Source: BACL27 sp964203235 (lineage in GTDB: Bacteria; Actinomycetota; Acidimicrobiia; Acidimicrobiales; Ilumatobacteraceae). Taken from it: a stretch of 64,000 nt of DNA. The DNA lies in NCBI GenBank assembly GCA_964203235.1, contig CAXNLE010000001.1, positions 186,001 through 250,000 on the forward strand, given 5' to 3'. Under the pieces are notes generated by a model. It was not told the DNA's origin. It was given only the letters and a program-made list of their open reading frames with translations, and ran no database searches. This document shows positions 50,389 to 59,338 of this stretch, piece by piece. The position numbers and the translations under genes are program-made. The stretch's first letter is position 1; each line of letters begins with the position of its first letter.

Positions 50389-51366
50389 TTAAGTCGGTAG
50401 AAGTAACGCTTCTTGGCGATTGGCCAGAAACCACTTGACTGTTTCGCGTAATCCGTCTTCGAAATCCATTGTTGCGTGCCATCCGAGTTCGCGTTCGGCT
50501 CGAGATGCATCGACTCGTCTTCGCGGCTGACCGTCTGGTCGAGATGAATCCCAAACAAGTTCACCAGTAAAACCGACGATACGAGCAATTGTTTCGGCAG
50601 TTTCGCGGATTGTGATCTCGCGGTTGTTGCCAAGGTTCAATGGCTCACTCGAATCATGAAGTTCGCCAGCCAATAAAATTGCGCGGGCTGCATCTTTTAC
50701 AAATAAATAGTCTCGGCTTGCCGAACCGGTTCCCCAAACGTCAATCTTGTCAAGATTTTGTTCTTTAGCCTCCACACATTTTTTAATTAGCGCAGGAATG
50801 ACATGCGAAACGTCTGGATGAAATTTGTCGCCTGGACCAAAAAGATTTGTCGGAATCAAAAATGCAAAACGCTGACCGTATTGTTGAGCATTGACCTGTG
50901 CATGAATTAGCAATGCCTTTTTGGCGATGCCGTAAGGAGCATTGGTTTCTTCGGGGTATCCATCCCAGATTGACTCTTCACGAAATGGCACCGGCGTAAA
51001 CTTTGGATAACTGCAAACGGTGCCGAGCAAAATTGTTTTTTCAACGCCAACTGCACGAGCAGCCTCGATCGTATGCGTGCCCATCATTAAGTTGTCGAGA
51101 TAAAGCGGAGCAGGTGCAATTTGGTTATAGCCGATGCCGCCAACTCGCGCCGCAAGATGTACGACGTGACTTGGTTTGTGCTTTGTAAACAACTCGAGGG
51201 CAACACCTGGTTGCGTCAAATCTGCTTCGCGACGCCGTGGCGCGACTACTTTTGCGCCAGCCTGGCTGAAAGCATCAACGACATTTCGTCCGAGAAACCC
51301 GTTGCCACCGGTGACGACAACGACGCGGTCTTTCCAAAATTTCGGCGATGAAGACTTTTCGCTCAT
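50389..51366 (-). CDS. fcl: GDP-L-fucose synthase
   Basis: 325 residues. VVVTGGNGFLGRNVVDAF binds NADPH; LGTVCSYPKFTPVPF and APYGIAKKALL supply the Ser-Tyr-Lys triad. DVSHVIPALIKK is a family block. It converts the GDP-4-keto-6-deoxymannose made by Gmd (59339) to GDP-L-fucose. It lies at the start of the surface-polysaccharide locus, divergent from the first glycosyltransferase. Confidence 0.92.
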   Translation of the reverse strand: MSEKSSSPKFWKDRVVVVTGGNGFLGRNVVDAFSQAGAKVVAPRRREADLTQPGVALELFTKHKPSHVVHLAARVGGIGYNQIAPAPLYLDNLMMGTHTIEAARAVGVEKTILLGTVCSYPKFTPVPFREESIWDGYPEETNAPYGIAKKALLIHAQVNAQQYGQRFAFLIPTNLFGPGDKFHPDVSHVIPALIKKCVEAKEQNLDKIDVWGTGSASRDYLFVKDAARAILLAGELHDSSEPLNLGNNREITIRETAETIARIVGFTGELVWDSSRPDGQPRRRVDASRAERELGWHATMDFEDGLRETVKWFLANRQEALLLPT

Positions 51367-51457
51367 AGATATATCTACATCGTACGACCCAAATTACTGT
51401 GCATACCAATATCGGCTGTTCACCCGATACGAAGCCAAGACGGGCAGAATAGAAGGC

Positions 51458-52552
51458 GTGCGTGTGGCTTACTCATTAGAGCAATGTTGGCACCGAGTGC
51501 CAGGTGGCACCGCCACATCGGCGATTGAAATTGCCAAGGCAATGTCAGTAGTGCGACCTGATGTGCAACTCATTGGCGTAGCAGGAAACAATAAAAGTGA
51601 GCCAGCCTTTTCGTACGCGCCACCTATAAACGTGCAGCAACTTGCATTGCATGGCGCTGCGCTTTACGAAGCGTCACTGCGATTTCGTGCTCCACGCGTT
51701 GAACGCGCGACTGGCGAAGTTGAACTTTTGCATTGCACATCAATTATTCCGCTTGCGTCTCGGGCAAAAATGGTCGCGACGGTTCATGATTTGGCATTTT
51801 TGAAGTATCCAGAATTCTTCAGCCGTCGGGGTAACTCGGTGTTTCGGCGAAGTTTGAAAGTTTTATTGAAACGTGCAGAAATTTTGTTGTGTTCGTCCCA
51901 AGCGACGCTGCAAGACTGTCTTGAATTTGGTTTTTCGGCTGATCGTTTATGTCATGTTCCGCTCGGGGTAAATGCGCCGGTCGTTGCACCGAATGCAGCG
52001 CAAGTTCTTAATCGTTTGGGCGTTTCGGGCGAGTATCTCTTGTTTGTCGGCACATTGGAGCCACGGAAAAACCTTTCTCGGCTCGTGGCGGCGCTCGAAA
52101 CTCTTGGTGACTCAGTGCCACAACTAGTAGTCGTTGGCGCTACTGGTTGGGGAGATATAAAACTTGATTCGCTAATAAACAATCAATCGAGAACGTCAAC
52201 TCGCGTTAAATTTCTTGGTTTTGTCGCGGCAAGTGATCTGGGTGTTCTATATACAAACGCGAGTGCATTTTGTTACCCATCTCTCATGGAAGGTTTTGGT
52301 TTGCCAATTCTTGAAGCGATGAGTTGCGGTGTGCCAGTAGTGACTAGTCGTGGTTCATCAACCCAAGAAGTTGCGGGTGACGCCGCGGTGCTTGTTGATC
52401 CATTTGATTTATCAAGCATTGCCAACGGTGTCGTCACTGCTTTGAGCCAAAAAAATAGTCTGGTTGAACTTGGCTATAAGCGCGCTGGCGAAATGACGTG
52501 GCATCAGACAGCATTACGTACGGCGTCTATCTATGATCAGGTAATTAGGTGA
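51458..52552 (+). CDS. Family 4 glycosyltransferase
   Basis: 364 residues from GTG 51458, preceded by AGAAGG; the longer reading back to 51176 overlaps fcl antisense. GTLEPRKNLSRLVAALETL and LMEGFGLPILEAMSCGVPVVTSRGSSTQEV are GT-B glycosyltransferase family 4 donor-binding motifs. It adds a sugar, possibly fucose or mannose, to a growing glycan at the membrane. It overlaps the next gene (GTGA). Confidence 0.88.
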   Translation: MRVAYSLEQCWHRVPGGTATSAIEIAKAMSVVRPDVQLIGVAGNNKSEPAFSYAPPINVQQLALHGAALYEASLRFRAPRVERATGEVELLHCTSIIPLASRAKMVATVHDLAFLKYPEFFSRRGNSVFRRSLKVLLKRAEILLCSSQATLQDCLEFGFSADRLCHVPLGVNAPVVAPNAAQVLNRLGVSGEYLLFVGTLEPRKNLSRLVAALETLGDSVPQLVVVGATGWGDIKLDSLINNQSRTSTRVKFLGFVAASDLGVLYTNASAFCYPSLMEGFGLPILEAMSCGVPVVTSRGSSTQEVAGDAAVLVDPFDLSSIANGVVTALSQKNSLVELGYKRAGEMTWHQTALRTASIYDQVIR

Positions 52553-53673
52553 AGAAAAAACAGATCGCTGTCAACTTATTGTGGTTACGCACGGGGCAAG
52601 TTGGTGGGTCGCAAGAATATTTGATTCGTCAGTTGATGGGCGTGTCATTAAACGAAGAAGCAAAAAACGAGTTTCAAGTTACGTTATTTGTGCAAAAGGG
52701 GTTTGCTCGGCAGCACCCCGCACTTGCAGAGATTAATAAGTGTGTTGAGGCCCCTGCACATCGCGGTGCTCGTTTGGCACGAATTGCACTTGAACAAACT
52801 TGGCTAGCGATTAAGACCCGCAAATTTGATGCAATTCATCACGGCGGTGGAACAATGCCAAGATTTGGTTTGCGAAATACAATTTTGACAATGCACGATG
52901 TGCAGTATCTTTCGTTTCCTGAAAATTTCAGTCGAATCAGGTTGACATATCTGCGCAAGGTTGTGCCGAATTCACTAAATAGTGCAACAGTAATTACAAC
53001 CCCAAGTACCTACGTGCGCGATCGATTGATTAACCAGTTCAATCTGCCAGTTGAAAAAGTTCGAGTGGTTAGGCACGGTGTCAATTCTGCAATTGGTAAA
53101 GACTCAACTAGCGAAGCAGAATTGCGCCAACGATTTAGGCTCGAATCGAAAAAAGTAATTTTTTTACCAGCGATCACTCATCCGCATAAAAACCATAAGT
53201 TTTTGCTTCAACTTATGAAGTTGCACTGGACTGATAAAGACTTGGTACTGGTATGTGCTGGAGGCAAAGGACGTGCTGAAGAAGAGTTCATGCGTGAAAT
53301 TCGTCGGCTAAATCTAGATAACCGAGTTATGCGCATGGGTCGTGTCAGCGATAGCGATCGCGATGGATTGATGAAACTTTCGCTTGCGCTTGTGTTTCCG
53401 AGTTTGTATGAAGGCTTCGGTGCGCCGGTGATTGAAGCAATGATCGTCGGTACACCAGTAATTACCAGCAACTGCGCATCATTGCCTGAAGTTGTTGGTG
53501 ACGCTGGTTTAGTTTTGCCCCTTGAATTAGACGCGTGGGCCGATGCTTTACAAGTTGTCGACGCAAAGCGAGAAAAATTTGTTGCTGCCGGCAAACTTCG
53601 TGCGACGCAATATTCGATCAGATACTCAGGCGACGATTTAATTGAAGCCTATAAAGCGGCTGTAATTATATGA
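52549..53673 (+). CDS. Family 4 glycosyltransferase
   Basis: 374 residues with GTG start overlapping the preceding stop by 4 bases. FLPAITHPHKNHKFLLQLM and YEGFGAPVIEAMIVGTPVITSNCASLPEV are the GT-B motifs. Similar in layout to the preceding enzyme but only moderately alike, so it likely adds another sugar. Third gene of the group overlaps its stop as well (ATGA). Confidence 0.88.
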   Translation: MKKKQIAVNLLWLRTGQVGGSQEYLIRQLMGVSLNEEAKNEFQVTLFVQKGFARQHPALAEINKCVEAPAHRGARLARIALEQTWLAIKTRKFDAIHHGGGTMPRFGLRNTILTMHDVQYLSFPENFSRIRLTYLRKVVPNSLNSATVITTPSTYVRDRLINQFNLPVEKVRVVRHGVNSAIGKDSTSEAELRQRFRLESKKVIFLPAITHPHKNHKFLLQLMKLHWTDKDLVLVCAGGKGRAEEEFMREIRRLNLDNRVMRMGRVSDSDRDGLMKLSLALVFPSLYEGFGAPVIEAMIVGTPVITSNCASLPEVVGDAGLVLPLELDAWADALQVVDAKREKFVAAGKLRATQYSIRYSGDDLIEAYKAAVII

Positions 53674-54905
53674 GCTCGCGAAAATTGCGTTTGGTTGTGT
53701 TGTGTCCACATTTTGAGCCTGATATGGCACCAACTGGTGTAGTGATGACGCGAATTGTTCACGAACTTGCAAACCGCGGACACGAACTACATGTAGTGAC
53801 TTCGTTGCCTTGGTATCGCAAACATCAAGTTGAGCAAGGTTGGTCAGGCAAGTTATGGCGTGTAGAAAAGACAAAATGGGGTTCAATCACGAGAGTTCAG
53901 CCATTTGCGGGCAAGACTAAATTAAATTTATTGCGACGTGCAGTTGGATTTGTTTTATTCAGCGCAATTGTCGGTCTGCGCAGTCTTGTTGCTGGTGGGT
54001 TTCCGCGTCGCACTGACGGCGTTTTAGCAATGTCGCCACCGCTCACGCTCGGTCTCACCGGGTGGTTTACGAAATTGTTTCGCGGCGGAAAACTTGTTTT
54101 TAATATTCAAGATATTTTCCCTGATGCGGCGATTGAAACAGGTGCGATTTCGAATCAGAGAATTATTAAAGCGGCAAAGTGGCTAGAACGAGTTAGTTAT
54201 CAGAAATCTGACTTAGTTGTGTTGCTGTCAGATGACCTTGCAAATAATGTTCAGCGAAAACTTGATCAGAGATTTCATGAGCGTGTTCGTGTCATCCCAA
54301 ACTTTGTTGACACACTTGCAATTACTCCGATGTCGCGGATGACTAAATATCGCACCGAACTTGGCATCGGTGAAGAGATAGTCGTGATGTACGCCGGCAA
54401 CGTTGGGTTCTCACAATCACTTGAGATGTTGATTGCCGCGGCGCAAGAGTTAACCCAATTAATTTTTGTGATCAACGGTGAAGGGGCTGCTCGTGAATCG
54501 TTAAAGGCCACTGCGCACGGGCTTGTCAACATTCGCTTTGGCGATTACCAAGATGTTTCGCGACTCAGTGAAGTTTTAGCAACAGGCGATATTCATGTAG
54601 TGCCGCTAAAGCGAGGTTTAGGTTCTGTGAGTGTCCCATCAAAAACTTATTCAGTTCTCGCGGCAGGGCGACCAGTTTGCGCTGCAGTCGATTTAGATAC
54701 CGAAGTTCCGCGAATCTTGGCGGCTGCAAAGGCAGGTGTTTGCGTTGAACCAGATGACACCTCTGCGTTCATCTCAGCGCTTCGAGCAATGACGCAAGAC
54801 CCTAAAACGCTTAGCGAAATGGGTGAGCGAGGACGAATTTGGGTTGAAGGTCATGCCTCTGCTGGCTCGGTTGCGCAACGATACGAAGCCTTGTACGCGC
54901 CATAA
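53670..54905 (+). CDS. Glycosyltransferase family 4 (WbuB-like)
   Basis: 411 residues. VVLCPHFEPDMAPTGVVMTR and HELHVVTSLPWYRKH resemble the WbuB/FucNAc-transferase-like GT4 group; NIQDIFPDAAIETGAI and VMYAGNVGFSQSLEML are family blocks. The conserved PSKTYSVLAAGRPV is the donor-binding site. Likely builds the repeat unit of the surface glycan with the two preceding enzymes. Confidence 0.87.
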   Translation: MSSRKLRLVVLCPHFEPDMAPTGVVMTRIVHELANRGHELHVVTSLPWYRKHQVEQGWSGKLWRVEKTKWGSITRVQPFAGKTKLNLLRRAVGFVLFSAIVGLRSLVAGGFPRRTDGVLAMSPPLTLGLTGWFTKLFRGGKLVFNIQDIFPDAAIETGAISNQRIIKAAKWLERVSYQKSDLVVLLSDDLANNVQRKLDQRFHERVRVIPNFVDTLAITPMSRMTKYRTELGIGEEIVVMYAGNVGFSQSLEMLIAAAQELTQLIFVINGEGAARESLKATAHGLVNIRFGDYQDVSRLSEVLATGDIHVVPLKRGLGSVSVPSKTYSVLAAGRPVCAAVDLDTEVPRILAAAKAGVCVEPDDTSAFISALRAMTQDPKTLSEMGERGRIWVEGHASAGSVAQRYEALYAP

Positions 54906-54925
54906 GGCGGTAGCCTTTCTTCTTC

Positions 54926-55600
54926 GTGGGTACCTCATCTTCTGCTAAAAAAATCGCCAAACTCGCCGCTGTTAGCAAAAACAGCAAAGGTCGCAAGATT
55001 CGAATGCAAGGAGGAACATTGTTTCCGACCATGATCTTCGTGATTTGCATTCTCGGTGTTGCGCTAATTGCTTATGCTCGTCAGAGCCAAGAACAAGTCA
55101 GTGCTTTAGACACCGCAAAACAGAACTACTACACGGCATTTGGCATTTATAAGTGTGATGATTTTGTTGGGTCTTTGCCAGATGGCCAAGATGTTGGCGC
55201 AGATGCTGCCACGCTTAAGGCTGGCGCCTACATCGAGTCAGCAGGTGTAATTCGTTGGGAGCCACAAGTTCTTTCTGGTGAGCGGCGGGCAAATCTGCAG
55301 ACAATTTTTGATTTGTATGGCATAGAAGTGACAAACGATTCAATCAAGTTTCCACCGACCATTAATGATGGCGAAACTATTTCTGAAACCGATACAAAAT
55401 GTGGAGACAAAAATGCATCGGTGCAAGTTTCAGTTTGGGATTCGAAGATTTCATCTTCAAAGATTTCAATCGCAGACCTCGGAAAGGTTCGTCTGACTGG
55501 TAATGGCATGGTGATAACCCTTGCATTTGTGCCTAAAGATGTCGAGGTGCCACAACCAGTTTCAACATCTGATCTAGATCTACTGACCCTTAACTCATAG
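54926..55600 (+). CDS. Membrane-anchored hypothetical protein
   Basis: 224 residues, GTG start. A basic ~30-residue cytoplasmic segment precedes one transmembrane helix (TLFPTMIFVICILGVALIAY). The remaining ~170 residues are extracellular with two Cys (YKCDD, TKCGD) likely forming a disulfide. No recognised domain. Located between the glycosyltransferases and the nucleotidyltransferase, twelve bases upstream of the latter, so it may help glycan export or assembly. Confidence 0.62.
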   Translation: MGTSSSAKKIAKLAAVSKNSKGRKIRMQGGTLFPTMIFVICILGVALIAYARQSQEQVSALDTAKQNYYTAFGIYKCDDFVGSLPDGQDVGADAATLKAGAYIESAGVIRWEPQVLSGERRANLQTIFDLYGIEVTNDSIKFPPTINDGETISETDTKCGDKNASVQVSVWDSKISSSKISIADLGKVRLTGNGMVITLAFVPKDVEVPQPVSTSDLDLLTLNS

Positions 55601-55611
55601 GAAGATCTGAC

Positions 55612-56619
55612 ATGCACGCAGTTGTGCTCGTCGGTGGTTTTGGTACGAGGCTTCGACCACTGACTTTTGAGATCCCGAAGCCGTTGTTGCCGATGTGCAA
55701 TATTCCGCTTTTAGAAAGGCTGATGACTTCGCTTGCGCATGGTGGAGTGACACATGCAGTGTTGGCACTCGGCTTTAAGCCCGAGCCGTTTTTGAAAGCG
55801 TTTCCAAATAATCGTTGCGCTGATGTCGAACTTAGTTATGCAGTCGAAGATCGCCCACTAGACACCTCTGGCGCAATCGGGTTTGCGGCGCGCGAGGCCA
55901 AAATTTATGAGCGTGGCGAAACTTTTATTGTCGCTAACGGTGACATTCTTACCGATTTAGATGTTGCAAAACTTGTTTCATTTCATCATTCGGTTAAATC
56001 CGAAGGCACAATTCATCTGACTCCAGTTGCTGATCCTTCTCAGTACGGTGTTGTTGAAACCGATGCAACAGGCAAAGTTATTCGCTTTGTTGAAAAGCCT
56101 AAGGCTGGTGAAACTATGTCGCGGCACGTTAATGGTGGAACATATATTTTTGAGACTTCTGCACTCGAGCGAATGCCTGGAACGACCCCACTTTCGATTG
56201 AACGCGAAACGTTTCCTGAAATGGTTCGTGATGGTGTTTTATATGCGTTTGCGACTGACGACTACTGGATCGACGCGGGTCGCCCTGATACGTATGTTCG
56301 TAGCAACATTGAACTTCTCTCGAGAAAAAGTATTTATAAAGTGACTCCGGTTGACGCCGGCGCCAAGGTTGACGCGACAGCGGTAATTGCTCAAAGCACA
56401 ATCGGTGCGAATTGTGTAGTTGGTGAGAATGCGCAAATCGTGCGCAGTGTGCTGATGAACGGGGCGAAAGTTGACGCCAATGCAGTTGTGATAGACAGTG
56501 CAGTTATGGGACACGTCGGTGCGTTCGCACAAGTGACATCGTGCTTGATAGGTGCGCAAGGAGAAGTAAATTCAGGTGCCGTATTGAGAGATGCCAAAGT
56601 TCCAGATCCGGCTTGCTAG
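55612..56619 (+). CDS. Sugar nucleotidyltransferase (mannose-1-phosphate guanylyltransferase-like)
   Basis: 335 residues. MHAVVLVGGFGTRLRPLTFEIPKPLLPMCN-type N-terminus holds the GGxGTRLRPLT nucleotide site; VANGDILTDLD supplies the metal-binding Asp; VEKPKAGE is the sugar site. From ~235 residues a left-handed beta-helix (hexapeptide repeats such as IAQSTIGANCVVGENA) follows, as in GDP-mannose pyrophosphorylases. It probably supplies GDP-mannose for Gmd and Fcl. NTP specificity is not proven. Confidence 0.82.
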   Translation: MHAVVLVGGFGTRLRPLTFEIPKPLLPMCNIPLLERLMTSLAHGGVTHAVLALGFKPEPFLKAFPNNRCADVELSYAVEDRPLDTSGAIGFAAREAKIYERGETFIVANGDILTDLDVAKLVSFHHSVKSEGTIHLTPVADPSQYGVVETDATGKVIRFVEKPKAGETMSRHVNGGTYIFETSALERMPGTTPLSIERETFPEMVRDGVLYAFATDDYWIDAGRPDTYVRSNIELLSRKSIYKVTPVDAGAKVDATAVIAQSTIGANCVVGENAQIVRSVLMNGAKVDANAVVIDSAVMGHVGAFAQVTSCLIGAQGEVNSGAVLRDAKVPDPAC

Positions 56620-56663
56620 ACATTACTTAGATGACAAGCAGATCAATCATCAAGACTTAAGTG

Positions 56664-57581
56664 ATGCAAAACCGAGTACTTGTTTGCGGTGGCGCTGGTT
56701 TTATTGGCTCGCACTTAGTTGATCGCCTACTGGCTGATGGTCACAATGTTGAAGTTGTCGACGATCTATCTGTTGGGTCACTGGCTAATCTCAGTGAGGC
56801 TCGAGCAATTGGAAGTGGATTGCGATTTAATCACTTAGATATTTTGGCTCCAGAGTTTTCAGAGTTGATTTCGATACGCCAACCGTCTGTTATTTATCAT
56901 TTGGCACTGTTGCCACCAAGCCAAACTACGACTAGTGAGTTCTTGGCTTCGGCAAGTCTGCTGGTGGCGGTTCTTGAAGCGGCGCAGAAATACAAAATTA
57001 AAAAAGTTATTGTTGCGTTACCAGCAAATTTGATCTACGGAGAAGTCCAGGCGCGACAATTGCCGGTTAAAGAAGGTCACAAACCCGAGCCCATGGGAGT
57101 TGCTTATGTAATGGCGAACGCCCTCGTAGATCTCATGACTGTGTATCGCGAAAGTTACGATGTTGAGTTCACTGCTTTGGCCATGACGAATGTTTACGGC
57201 AGGCGTCAGCGTCCGCGGGACGGAGTCGTTGCAGCCTTTGCTGACTCGATGCTGAAAAATACTTCTCCTGTTATTTACGGTAGTGGTCGGCAAACAAGAG
57301 ACTTTTTATTCATTGATGATGCAGTGGACGCACTCTCTCGCGCACTGACGAAGGGTGGAGGTTTGGTAATCAATATCGGAACAGGAGTTCAAACTTCAGT
57401 TCAGGATTTATGGAAGTTGATGGGCGCATCTACGACATTGAGAGAGAGATTCGAGCCTGCGCGTCATGGAGACTTACAACGCAATTCAGTCAATGCAACA
57501 CGGGCGCGAATTCAACTTGGTTGGGCTCACTGGACATCTGTTAAAGCAGGCATTGCAGAATTGCTGGACGATTCGGACTAG
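56664..57581 (+). CDS. NAD-dependent epimerase/dehydratase family, degenerate active site
   Basis: 305 residues from ATG 56664 (GTG 56661 just upstream). VCGGAGFIGSHLVDRLL is an intact NAD-binding motif and NVYGRRQRPRDGVVAAF, then RDFLFIDDAVDAL are extended-SDR blocks. The usual Ser/Thr of the triad is replaced in ALPANLIYG, and YxxxK reads Y-V-M-A-N, so the catalytic Lys is Asn. The enzyme may be inactive, or binding-only, or use other residues. It sits after the nucleotidyltransferase in the polysaccharide locus. Confidence 0.8.
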   Translation: MQNRVLVCGGAGFIGSHLVDRLLADGHNVEVVDDLSVGSLANLSEARAIGSGLRFNHLDILAPEFSELISIRQPSVIYHLALLPPSQTTTSEFLASASLLVAVLEAAQKYKIKKVIVALPANLIYGEVQARQLPVKEGHKPEPMGVAYVMANALVDLMTVYRESYDVEFTALAMTNVYGRRQRPRDGVVAAFADSMLKNTSPVIYGSGRQTRDFLFIDDAVDALSRALTKGGGLVINIGTGVQTSVQDLWKLMGASTTLRERFEPARHGDLQRNSVNATRARIQLGWAHWTSVKAGIAELLDDSD

Positions 57582-57585
57582 CTAA

Positions 57586-58299
57586 TTAGCGAAATAGATC
57601 TTCTTGCGGAGGTCTGACCAGTTCGCTGATATCTGAGTTACGAAACCAGGTTTCATCAGCACCGCGAATTATGGCAACGGGTACACCAGAAGACTTTCCC
57701 ATTACGAGTTCGGCTGCGCTGGCTAATTCGTCGGCAACTGCGACTTCTGTTACTTGCATAATTCTGCCAAGTGAATCAGGCGTTCCACGCAGGTCTACGA
57801 CACCGGCAATACCGGCTACGCCAATTGCGACATCCGTTAATCCTTTTCGCCAAGGTCGACCAAAAGTGTCGCTGATAATTACGCCGACGCTTACTCCGAG
57901 AGTTGCTCCAATGATGTCACGAATTCGTCGCGCAGATTTATCACTGTCGATTGGTAGCAAGGCTGCGTATCCGCGTTCGACATTTGATAAGTCGATTCCG
58001 CTGTTGGCACATACAAACCCGTGCTTGGTTTCGGTGATAATTAGATCTCCACGACGGCGCACAATTCGCACCGCCTCGTCTTCGACTAGTTGCTTATGGC
58101 TAAGTGGGTCGGTTGCGTCAATCGGTACAAGTCGACCTTCGGCTTTTGAAACAATTTTTTGAGTGACGACTAAGACATCATTATTTTGCAACGGCCCGTT
58201 TGGTTCTTGACGACAGACGTCAGAGATGATTTTTCCGAGTTGATCCTGTGGCGTGATTTCGCCGATTCCTTCAACGCCCCAAATTGTTAGTCGACTCAT
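57586..58299 (-). CDS. cofE: Coenzyme F420-0:L-glutamate ligase
   Basis: 237 residues. ENGPL-like NGPLQNNDVLVVTQKIVSKAEGR, HGFVCANSGIDLSN and VGVIISDTFGRPWRKGLTDVAIG are CofE/FbiB N-terminal domain motifs. It adds glutamates to F420-0. The FbiB nitroreductase-like C-terminal domain of mycobacteria is missing, so this is the short archaeal-type form. Three bases after cofD on the minus strand, so the two are one operon. Confidence 0.92.
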   Translation of the reverse strand: MSRLTIWGVEGIGEITPQDQLGKIISDVCRQEPNGPLQNNDVLVVTQKIVSKAEGRLVPIDATDPLSHKQLVEDEAVRIVRRRGDLIITETKHGFVCANSGIDLSNVERGYAALLPIDSDKSARRIRDIIGATLGVSVGVIISDTFGRPWRKGLTDVAIGVAGIAGVVDLRGTPDSLGRIMQVTEVAVADELASAAELVMGKSSGVPVAIIRGADETWFRNSDISELVRPPQEDLFR

Positions 58300-58302
58300 G
58301 AT

Positions 58303-59298
58303 TCAGCGAGCGATACTGTCGAGAGTTGTTTTGGCAAGTTCACTAGAAATTTTCTGGTCCGACATCACAGTGTTCGTCACTATGCAACGCATTCCTTCTC
58401 TTTCAATTGCATCTTTTAGATCTGCGTCCACAGTGTCAATAATAATTGTTGAAGCGATACTTTTATAGAGCCGTGCCACGCCGAGTGCAGAAGATTCATG
58501 CCCCAGTTCGGTGAGCATTCGATCAGCCGGTCCTTTGAGAGCATGACCGCCAATGATTGGCGAGATTGCCACTACTTTTTCGCGATTAGCCGCAAGTGCT
58601 TCGTCTACGCCGGCAAGTGCGCGAATTGGGCCAATAGAAACAAGCGGATTAGACGGTGCGATCACGATGACATCGGCCTGATTCAATTCGTTGATGCAGT
58701 TCGGTTTGGCAGTTTCAGCACCTTGAAAATAAATCGCTCGCACAGCAACACTGTGCTGATACTTAACAAAATATTCTTGAAAACTAATTTGTGAACCAGC
58801 TTTCCCGGCTTGACAGTCGTGGGCGAGTTCAACCAAAGTTGAAACATCACTGTCAGTCATTGGCACAATTCGTTGAGAAACCTTCCATGCGCGAGCAATC
58901 TCACTTGTGATTTGCGATGCATTGGCTCCTTCACTTCTTCTCGCGGTGCGATAAAAATGTGTTGCAAGATCTTTGTCGCCAAGATTGAACCACTCTGGTG
59001 CAGCAATTGAGCCACTTGGTCGCACATCGACGTATCGCTTGAGCGACTCCATTGCGCGCCATGTTTCATCTGAAAGCCCCCAGCCACGCTGCGCATCAAT
59101 TGCCTCGCCGAGTGTGTAAATCACAGTGTCTATATCGGGCGAGATATTTAATCCGTGCAAGACCGTATCGTCGCCAGTGTTGACCAACGCAGTTGTCGCC
59201 TGTTGGTTGTGGATTAAGGCAAGTGCGCGAAGAAATCGTGCAGCACCGACTCCGCCAGCGAGAACTACTACCGAATTGATCTTTGAATTATCAATCAT
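58303..59298 (-). CDS. cofD: 2-phospho-L-lactate transferase
   Basis: 331 residues. VVLAGGVGAARFLRAL, VNTGDDTVLHGLNISPDIDTVIYTL and APSNPLVSIGPI are CofD/FbiA signatures. It transfers the phospholactyl (or phosphoenolpyruvyl) group from the CofC product to the deazaflavin Fo, giving F420-0 (or its dehydro form). Lies upstream of cofE. The pair interrupts the fucose/polysaccharide locus. Confidence 0.94.
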   Translation of the reverse strand: MIDNSKINSVVVLAGGVGAARFLRALALIHNQQATTALVNTGDDTVLHGLNISPDIDTVIYTLGEAIDAQRGWGLSDETWRAMESLKRYVDVRPSGSIAAPEWFNLGDKDLATHFYRTARRSEGANASQITSEIARAWKVSQRIVPMTDSDVSTLVELAHDCQAGKAGSQISFQEYFVKYQHSVAVRAIYFQGAETAKPNCINELNQADVIVIAPSNPLVSIGPIRALAGVDEALAANREKVVAISPIIGGHALKGPADRMLTELGHESSALGVARLYKSIASTIIIDTVDADLKDAIEREGMRCIVTNTVMSDQKISSELAKTTLDSIAR

Positions 59299-59338
59299 CG
59301 TCTTTGAGCGTACGGCTCAGGTAGATTAATAGTTCGTT

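Noticed and set aside
50384..50554. Longer N-terminus for the rhomboid protease
   Set aside because: It would lie inside the fcl coding sequence on the same strand and has no family resemblance; GTG 50383 is preferred.
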